From Clostridia bacterium (GTDB taxonomy: Bacteria; Bacillota; Clostridia; Oscillospirales; Acutalibacteraceae): a stretch of DNA of 60,030 nucleotides. The notes beneath the pieces are model-generated. The model did not search any database. It had not been told where the DNA came from and saw only the letters and a list, made by a program, of their open reading frames with translations. Numbering within the stretch: position 1 is the stretch's first letter; every line of letters starts with the position of its first letter. The stretch lies in the NCBI GenBank assembly GCA_017421045.1, contig JAFQMC010000036.1, positions 1 through 60,030 on the forward strand. The letters run 5' to 3'. Positions 54,535 to 60,030 of this stretch are shown here, piece by piece. Both the position numbers and the translations under genes were made by a program.

Positions 54535-55779
54535 ATGGACAAGAAATCAAAAATAGCAATTTCCGTCGCCATAGGCGTGCTGACGGCGTTTTTTGTGCTG
54601 GTGCTGGCTCTGGGGCTTAGCTGTACTCCCGAAGAGACCGCAACTCCCGACGAGGTTGTTGCTACACCCGGGCATCAGGAAACCGAGACAACCGTACCGA
54701 GAGCGGAGCAGATTGTGCTCTCCTTTATCGGAGACTGCACAATGGCATCCAATCAGGGCAAGGTGGAGCAGGGAAACTTCATGTGGCACGCACAGCAGAA
54801 GAGTCACGACTACTTCTTCGAGGGTGTGTACGACGTGCTCTCTCAGGATGACGTGACCTTTGCCAACTGCGAGACAGTGCTCTCCGACGGCAACCTGAAG
54901 CAAAAGGTCAAAGACCACAACCCTGCGTTCTGGTTCAAAGCTCCTGCTTCCTATGCAGATATTCTGAAACTCGGCTCCGTAGAGGTGGCGGGTGTTGCCA
55001 ACAACCACACCTACGACTACGGCGAGCAGGGATGCAAAGATACCCTGAAAGCACTGGAGGCCCAGGGAATTCTCGGCGGTGACGATTACGTCCCCGTGTA
55101 CACAGAAGTAAAGGGTACCAAAATCGGTATCGTGTTCTGTTCCCTCTGGGGAAGCTATCAGACCGACGAGATTGAGACCGCCCTCAAAGAAATGGAGAAC
55201 AACTGCGACTACAGTATTGTGTATTTCCACGGCGGTTCAGAGGGTACTCACTATCCCGATAATTACATAATAGATGCCTGCAGATATCTTGCAAATTCAG
55301 GTTTGTGCGACCTGATAGTAGGCGCTCATCCCCATGTGCTTCAGCCCATGGAGATAGTAAACGATGTGCCCATCATGTATTCACTGGGCAACTTCTGCTT
55401 CGGAGGAAACTCCTACCCCGAAAACAAGACGGCGATTTTTCAGGCAACCCTCACCATGCAGGACGGAAAAATTGTCACCGATACATCCTTCATCCCCTGC
55501 TATGTGTACACAGGTCCGCGGAATAACTACCAGCCCATGGTTATAACGGATGCAGATGACAAGGCGGAGATTCTTTCTATGCTCAGCGAGAAGGTTGAAA
55601 AGCGTGCCTCAAAACCCAAAACCACCGCAACAGAAACCACCGCCAAGGAGACCGTAGCAAACACCGAAGCAAAGCCCCCGGTGCCCCAAAGCACAAAGCC
55701 TCCTCAGCAGGATAACACCCCCACCGAGGCTCCTGCCACACAGCCTGCACAGACGGAGGCCGTTGTAGCGACACAGTAG
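54535..55779 (+). CDS. CapA-family membrane-anchored metallophosphoesterase-like protein
   Basis: The 414-residue protein has an N-terminal membrane helix (8-29), an extracellular CapA/PgsA domain (about 60-330) with FIGDCTM, FANCETVL, VANNHTYDYG, YFHGGSEG, VGAHPHVLQPME and YSLGNF, and a Pro/Thr-rich tail. Family members take part in poly-gamma-glutamate export or act on surface polymers. No capB/capC genes are here, so poly-glutamate synthesis is not indicated. It diverges from the glycerophosphotransferase fusion across a 282-bp spacer. Start: ATG after AAGGGGAT. Confidence 0.87.
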   Translation: MDKKSKIAISVAIGVLTAFFVLVLALGLSCTPEETATPDEVVATPGHQETETTVPRAEQIVLSFIGDCTMASNQGKVEQGNFMWHAQQKSHDYFFEGVYDVLSQDDVTFANCETVLSDGNLKQKVKDHNPAFWFKAPASYADILKLGSVEVAGVANNHTYDYGEQGCKDTLKALEAQGILGGDDYVPVYTEVKGTKIGIVFCSLWGSYQTDEIETALKEMENNCDYSIVYFHGGSEGTHYPDNYIIDACRYLANSGLCDLIVGAHPHVLQPMEIVNDVPIMYSLGNFCFGGNSYPENKTAIFQATLTMQDGKIVTDTSFIPCYVYTGPRNNYQPMVITDADDKAEILSMLSEKVEKRASKPKTTATETTAKETVANTEAKPPVPQSTKPPQQDNTPTEAPATQPAQTEAVVATQ

Positions 55780-55880
55780 AGATTTAGGCAGATGACAACA
55801 GAGGATGCATTGCAAAAAAGCGGTGCATCCCTGATGCTTTAGGTCCCTGCGGCGAATTTTTTAAAAATTAAAAAAAGATA

Positions 55881-55909
55881 TTGAAATCTTCAGAACTTTA
55901 TGGTATTAT
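55881..55909 (+). promoter_or_regulatory. tRNA-Thr promoter
   Basis: TTGAAA (55881-55886) and TATTAT (55904-55909) with 17-bp spacing, 38 bp before the tRNA. Confidence 0.75.
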
Positions 55910-55947
55910 AGTCGGGTAACACAGAAATTTCTGTGAAAATTGAATCT

Positions 55948-56023
<76 letters not shown>

Positions 56024-56025
56024 AG

Positions 56026-56056
56026 CACGGTGTCCGAAAGGATGCCGTGTTTTTTT
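56026..56056 (+). terminator. tRNA-Thr terminator
   Basis: Stem CACGG-TGTCC with GGATG-CCGTG (56026-56049) and a run of seven or more T, right after the CCA. Confidence 0.9.
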
Positions 56057-56206
56057 GTTTGAAACTAAACATAAAAATAAAATTATTATTGACAAACAAG
56101 AGGAGTGCCAACTAAAATAAATATGGCGACATCACTTGTGTAATGTTTTACAATAATAAAGATAAGACATTGTATGACGTCTTCGAAATAATGTTGTGGT
56201 GATTTT

Positions 56207-56797
56207 ATGGCGAAAAGATTTTTGACAAGAGAGCTTATTGTTTCCGTTGCTTTTCAGATGGTTGACGAGAACGGATTGGATGGTTTTTCTGTGCGTCAGC
56301 TGGCGGCGAAACTGGGAGTGCAGGGCTCCTCTTTGTACAATCATATCAAAAACGAATATGACATTTTTCTGGAGGTTGCAAAGCTTGCGGCAGATATGTA
56401 TGCAAATTACGTTGCAGAGTATACAAAAGGTTTGCCTTTGGATGAAGCTACCCTTAAAGCAGGCGATGCTTTCAGAAATTTCCTGAAAGAGCATCCGCAC
56501 CTCTATAAACTTCTCCTTGACCAGAGGTTTTCAGGGGATCCTGAGTTTGATAAAGTCCTTGATAGCTTTACTACGCCTATTTATGTGATACTTCAGATGT
56601 ATGGTGTGGAGGATAAAGCCGAGATGGATCGGCTTTATATCGCTATGCGAGTTGTCACCCACGGGTTCGGGTCTCTTGATTCAACCGGTGTGTTCGACTC
56701 ACTTTCCGTTGATGCGACAGAGAGCTATCATAATATGATAAAGGCGGTCATCGACGTGATGAAAAAACTCGGTAAAAAGACCGAGGAAACTTCCTGA
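56207..56797 (+). CDS. TetR/AcrR-family transcriptional regulator
   Basis: The 196-residue protein has a TetR DNA-binding domain (LTRELIVSVAFQMVDENG, then FSVRQLAAKLGVQGSSLYNHIKN, recognition helix near 38-50) and an all-helical ligand domain with LYIAMRVVTHGFGSL, as in the WHG-type C-terminal group. Ligand and targets are unknown. It is flanked by tRNA-Thr and the leucine-rich-repeat gene and has no obvious divergent partner. Start: ATG after GGTG. A terminator follows. Confidence 0.88.
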   Translation: MAKRFLTRELIVSVAFQMVDENGLDGFSVRQLAAKLGVQGSSLYNHIKNEYDIFLEVAKLAADMYANYVAEYTKGLPLDEATLKAGDAFRNFLKEHPHLYKLLLDQRFSGDPEFDKVLDSFTTPIYVILQMYGVEDKAEMDRLYIAMRVVTHGFGSLDSTGVFDSLSVDATESYHNMIKAVIDVMKKLGKKTEETS

Positions 56798-56823
56798 TGA
56801 TTATTAATTGTTAATAAATGCAG

Positions 56824-56858
56824 AACAGGCTGTACCCATAATGGATACAGCCTGTTTT
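56824..56858 (+). terminator. Terminator of the TetR gene
   Basis: Eleven-pair stem AACAGGCTGTA with its complement (56824-56856) followed by TTGTG after TTTT. Confidence 0.8.
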
Positions 56859-56939
56859 GTGTATTTTTTAATTCGGAGAAATCCTTCGGCAGAATCGGGA
56901 AAACAGGATTAATCCAAGAGAATAAATACTCGGGAAAAT

Positions 56940-58916
56940 TTATTGATACATTGCCTCTGTGTTGATTGGAGCATTAGCTGCGATTCCTGCGCACCATTTC
57001 TGAATTGCGGTTGCATCCTTAACGTTCAAAGCATCACTGCTCAGAACATTTGCCGCGAAATTGTCCTTGGGTGCAAGAGTTGTAAGTCCTGCTACGGTTT
57101 TCTGAATCAGAGTTGCGTCCTTAACGTTAATGTTGCCGGATGCATCTGCGTCTCCCATAAGAACCATGGTGCCCTGGGCAGGAGCGGAGGCATTGTAGTG
57201 CATTGTGGCGTTGAGGATGGGGTCGTTGCCGTTTCCGATTTCAACATAGCTCCAGAATTTTTCAGAGCCTTCGTAGTATACATCGGTGATGTTATTGCTT
57301 TCATAGAATGCGTAGTAGTCTATGGTCTGAATACCCTCGGGGAAATAAACCTTCTTGAGAGCGGTGCAGGATCTGAAAGCATAGTCATCTATCACCAGAA
57401 CGTTTTCGGGGATAACAAGAGTTTCGATTCTTGAACATCCTGAAAAGGCACGTTCACCTATGGTTGTAAGATTGTCGTTCAAGTTAAGTGTCTTGATGCC
57501 GTCACAGTTGAAAAAGGCATAGTCGTCAATGGTTTTTACAGTAGAAGGGACAGAGAGACTTGTGAGCGCTCCGCAGTCATAAAATGCAGAGTTGCCGATG
57601 GTTTTAAGGCTGTCTCCCCAGGTAATGTTTTTGAGGGCTGTGCAGCTGCTGAATGCGCTGGTTTCTATCTCGGTTACGTTTTTGCCGATGGAGACAGACT
57701 CAAGCTTTGTGCAACCCTCGAAGCCGTAGTAAGGAATAGCCAGCAGGTTCTTTCCTGTTGTGACAGTCACAAGGTTGTCGCAACCTCTGAAGACATAGTC
57801 GTCCATTGTTGTTACGCTGTCGGGGATTGCGACGGTGGTTATTCCTCTGCAGTTGCGGAATGCACCTTCGCCGATAGTAATCACGTTTTTGCCGAGAGTT
57901 AGTTTTGTGATGCCGGTGCACCCGAAGAACGCGTTGTCTCCGATGCCGGTGACAGTGTCGGGCACGGAGATGGTTTTCAGTGCAGTACATCCATAGAAAG
58001 CGCCGTTGTTAATGGTGGTTACCTTTGCACCCCATGTTAAATCGGAGAGACTCTCGCAACCCTCGAAGGCAGAGTTGTCAATGGTTGTTACGCTGTCGCC
58101 TATTTTAACAGATTCGAGGGCTTTGCATCCCTCGAAGCCGTAATATGGAACAGTCTGAAGTCCATCGCCCAGAGTAACATCAATGAGACGGATGCAACCT
58201 CTGAAAGCGTAGTCGTCCATAAATTTTACGCTGTCGGGAAAGTCAAGGGCGCGCAGACCTGTACAGTTGCGGAAGGCTGAGTCGCCGATAGTATCAACCT
58301 TGTTGCCTATAGTGAGCTGAGCCAAGGCACTGCAAGCGAAAAAAGCGTTGTCTCCGATAACGATAACCGTGTTGGGAATTGATACTTTTTTCAGTGATGT
58401 GCACTGATAAAAAGCTCCGTTGTCAATCGCGGTGATGTTTGAGCCCCAGGTGATGTCCGTCAGTGAGCTACAGTCTCCGAAAGCGTAGTTGTCAATCAGA
58501 GTTACACTGTTGCCTATTTCTATGGATTCAAGGCTTTCGCAGCTTTCAAATCCGTAGTAGGGTATCGCAAGGAGTCCGTCGCCAAAGGAAACAGACACAA
58601 GGCTGTCGCAGTCTCTGAACGCATAGTCGCCAATGGTTTTGAGCGAGTCAGGGAGGACAACGGATTTCAGGCTGTCACGGTTGCGGAAGGTAGACGCCTT
58701 GATTTCCGTAACGGGGTATCCGCCCAGAGTCTCAGGAATAACCAGATTACCGCTGACATCTTCGGGGGCTTTGGTGATGATTGCCTGTGAGTTCTGGATG
58801 GTGTAGGTGAGGTTGTCCGCAGAGTATTCCTCTGCAAATACGCTCATCGGCACCACACTGAACAGCGACATCACCATAAGCAGTGAAAGCCCAAGAGATA
58901 AGATTCTTTTTTTCAT
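56940..58916 (-). CDS. Secreted BspA-type leucine-rich-repeat protein with dockerin
   Basis: The 658-residue protein has a signal peptide (1-28) and about 21 LRR_5 (BspA/TpLRR) units of 23 residues of the form FxxCxxLxxIxIGxxVxxIxxxA. The units form a higher-order repeat of six LRRs (138 residues), marked by PYYGFE at residues 119, 257 and 395. The C-terminal dockerin has a good first calcium loop (GDADASGNINVKDATLIQK) and a degenerate second one (NVLSSDALNVKDATAIQK). BspA-type LRRs bind proteins or surfaces; the dockerin suggests attachment to a scaffoldin. Start: ATG after AAGGAGG, with a TTGACA/TATAAT promoter upstream. Confidence 0.9.
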   Translation of the reverse strand: MKKRILSLGLSLLMVMSLFSVVPMSVFAEEYSADNLTYTIQNSQAIITKAPEDVSGNLVIPETLGGYPVTEIKASTFRNRDSLKSVVLPDSLKTIGDYAFRDCDSLVSVSFGDGLLAIPYYGFESCESLESIEIGNSVTLIDNYAFGDCSSLTDITWGSNITAIDNGAFYQCTSLKKVSIPNTVIVIGDNAFFACSALAQLTIGNKVDTIGDSAFRNCTGLRALDFPDSVKFMDDYAFRGCIRLIDVTLGDGLQTVPYYGFEGCKALESVKIGDSVTTIDNSAFEGCESLSDLTWGAKVTTINNGAFYGCTALKTISVPDTVTGIGDNAFFGCTGITKLTLGKNVITIGEGAFRNCRGITTVAIPDSVTTMDDYVFRGCDNLVTVTTGKNLLAIPYYGFEGCTKLESVSIGKNVTEIETSAFSSCTALKNITWGDSLKTIGNSAFYDCGALTSLSVPSTVKTIDDYAFFNCDGIKTLNLNDNLTTIGERAFSGCSRIETLVIPENVLVIDDYAFRSCTALKKVYFPEGIQTIDYYAFYESNNITDVYYEGSEKFWSYVEIGNGNDPILNATMHYNASAPAQGTMVLMGDADASGNINVKDATLIQKTVAGLTTLAPKDNFAANVLSSDALNVKDATAIQKWCAGIAANAPINTEAMYQ

Positions 58917-58975
58917 TGTGTTTTCCTCCTTCGTTTCGTGAAGAACAGAGCGTTTCTGTTCAATATTACAATCAA

Positions 58976-59005
58976 ATTATACTAATATGAATTAATGTTT
59001 GTCAA
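58976..59005 (-). promoter_or_regulatory. Promoter of the LRR-dockerin gene
   Basis: On the minus strand TTGACA (59005-59000) and TATAAT (58981-58976), both perfect, with 18-bp spacing. Confidence 0.85.
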
Positions 59006-59096
59006 TAAAAACTGTGCAAAACAGGGGCTGTTTCCTACGATTTGTTGCACGCTTTCAGCAAAACAAAGATTTGATTGATATATCTCGAAAAAACTA

Positions 59097-59125
59097 TTGA
59101 AAATTTGCAGAAAATGGCATATAAT
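59097..59125 (+). promoter_or_regulatory. Promoter of the Fe-S scaffold-like gene
   Basis: TTGAAA (59097-59102) and TATAAT (59120-59125) with 17-bp spacing, 53 bp before the ATG. Confidence 0.85.
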
Positions 59126-59178
59126 GTCCATGTATGAGTTATCTCAACTTTTAAATTCAGAAAGGAGTAGCAACGCAA

Positions 59179-59880
59179 ATGAACTATTCTCATGAAGTAC
59201 AGAAAATGTGTACTGTTGCAAAAGGACCCAAGCACGGTCCCGCACCTATTCCCGAAGAGGGCAAATGGGTAAAATCCTATCAGATTTCCGACATCTCCGG
59301 TCTTTCTCACGGTGTAGGCTGGTGTGCACCTCAGCAGGGCACATGTAAGCTCACACTCAACGTTAAGGACGGTATCGTAGAAGAGGCTCTGGTTGAGACT
59401 CTGGGATGCTCCGGTATGACTCACTCCGCAGCTATGGCTGCTGAGATTCTCCCCGGCAAGACACTCCTCGAGTGCCTGAACACCGACCTGGTTTGTGACG
59501 CAATCAACACCGCTATGAGAAACATCTTCGAGCAGCTGGCATACGGCAGAAGCCAGACAGCTTTCTCTGAGGGTGGTCTTATGATCGGTGCTGGTCTTGA
59601 GGACCTCGGAAAGGGACTCCGCAGCCAGGTAGGTACTCTTTATGGAACTCTTGCAAAGGGTCCTCGCTATCTTGAGATGGCAGAGGGTTACATCAAGACT
59701 CTTGCTCTTGACAAGAACGACGAAATCTGCGGATATCAGTTCGTTCACCTCGGACGTTTCATGGACCTCATCAAGAAGGGCGTATATGCTAATGAGGCTC
59801 TCGCACAGGTAACAGGAACTTATGGCCGTTTCTCAGAGGAGGCCGGTGCAGTTAAATACATTGACCCACGTCACGAATAA
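59179..59880 (+). CDS. NifU-like iron-sulfur cluster scaffold-type protein
   Basis: The 233-residue protein has conserved Cys in GWCAPQQGTC and TLGCSGMTHSAAMAAEIL, the latter resembling the GCA/S-x-x-x-A-S/T-S region of IscU/NifU scaffolds. Database annotation of this Clostridial type is usually iron-sulfur cluster assembly scaffold. It differs from standard SufU in its long N- and C-terminal parts, so a distinct role is possible. It starts a two-gene unit with a GGGtGRT-family gene 15 bp downstream. Start: ATG after AAAGGAG. Confidence 0.75.
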   Translation: MNYSHEVQKMCTVAKGPKHGPAPIPEEGKWVKSYQISDISGLSHGVGWCAPQQGTCKLTLNVKDGIVEEALVETLGCSGMTHSAAMAAEILPGKTLLECLNTDLVCDAINTAMRNIFEQLAYGRSQTAFSEGGLMIGAGLEDLGKGLRSQVGTLYGTLAKGPRYLEMAEGYIKTLALDKNDEICGYQFVHLGRFMDLIKKGVYANEALAQVTGTYGRFSEEAGAVKYIDPRHE

Positions 59881-59895
59881 TAAGGAGACAGAACT

Positions 59896-60030
59896 ATGAT
59901 TAGAGAAGTAAAATTCGAAAGCCAGGATCGTCGTATCAACCAGATCCTCGCAGTTCTCAATGAGAACGGTATCGCTTCCATCGAGGAGGCAAACGCAATC
60001 TGCGATCAGTATGGTCTTGATCCTTATATG
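59896..60030 (+). CDS. GGGtGRT-family protein, N-terminal part only
   Basis: Forty-five residues are visible before the window ends, starting MIREVKFESQDRRINQILAV and containing SIEEANAICDQYGLDPY. This matches the start of the GGGtGRT proteins that regularly follow the Fe-S scaffold-like gene in Clostridia. No function is established. The ATG follows AAGGAGACAG. Confidence 0.7.
   Translation, partial: MIREVKFESQDRRINQILAVLNENGIASIEEANAICDQYGLDPYM

Noticed and set aside
54535-55779. Poly-gamma-glutamate synthesis locus
   Set aside because: Only the CapA-like gene is present; capB and capC are not in the window.
57300-58700. Regular short repeats that could suggest a CRISPR array
   Set aside because: The repeats are in frame at 69-bp (23-codon) and 414-bp steps, diverged, and encode LRR units; there are no spacers or cas genes.

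Overview
This window is a chromosomal replication-origin region from a low-to-mid GC Firmicute of the class Clostridia, most probably an anaerobic gut-type Oscillospirales/Ruminococcaceae relative. That placement is inference. It rests on the Bacillus-like order dnaA-dnaN-S4 gene-recF-remB-gyrB-gyrA on one strand and rpmH-rnpA-yidD-yidC-jag-mnmE-mnmG-rsmG-noc-parA-parB-serS on the other, on a spoVAD sporulation gene, on strong Shine-Dalgarno sequences, and on two secreted proteins with type I dockerin repeats. No rRNA gene, insertion sequence, prophage or CRISPR array is visible. There is one tRNA gene (Thr, anticodon GGT).

Left arm (1-18000). A strong promoter near 256-284 fires leftward into a non-coding leader that runs off the window, possibly an rRNA operon leader. 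Then come an Ala-rich coiled-coil protein, a CpXC zinc-finger protein with an acetyltransferase, ribF with an AsnB-like protein whose glutaminase site is degraded, a candidate structured RNA, lexA, a secreted G5/3D cell-wall protein, an SDR enzyme, a TtcA-like tRNA thiolase, a lipoprotein, small membrane proteins, and the rlmB / P-type-ATPase-like pseudoenzyme / rpe operon. A dockerin protein follows.

Origin core (18000-39300). gyrA to dnaA are transcribed leftward and rpmH onward rightward, so the two replichores diverge between dnaA and rpmH. DnaA-box-like 9-mers lie between dnaA and dnaN and inside dnaA. Three parS sites (two perfect, one with a single mismatch) lie at 32.2, 33.7 and 36.0 kb beside noc, parA and parB.

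Right arm (39300-60030). A SNF2-family helicase, a PAP2 phosphatase, a lone spoVAD, a VanW protein, a lipoprotein serpin, aspS/hisS and an ECF transporter S component come first. Next is a surface-polymer-like locus at 50.6-55.8 kb: a winged-HTH protein fused to a LicC-type cytidylyltransferase, two tiny membrane proteins (68 and 36 aa), a YidC/Oxa1 domain fused to a CDP-glycerol glycerophosphotransferase domain, and a CapA-family protein. The window ends with tRNA-Thr, a TetR regulator, a leucine-rich-repeat dockerin protein with a 138-residue super-repeat, and an Fe-S scaffold-like gene followed by the start of a GGGtGRT-family gene.

The most unusual items are the Oxa1-glycerophosphotransferase fusion and its neighbours, the P-type-ATPase pseudoenzyme, the AsnB paralogue lacking its nucleophile, and a candidate small RNA upstream of it.
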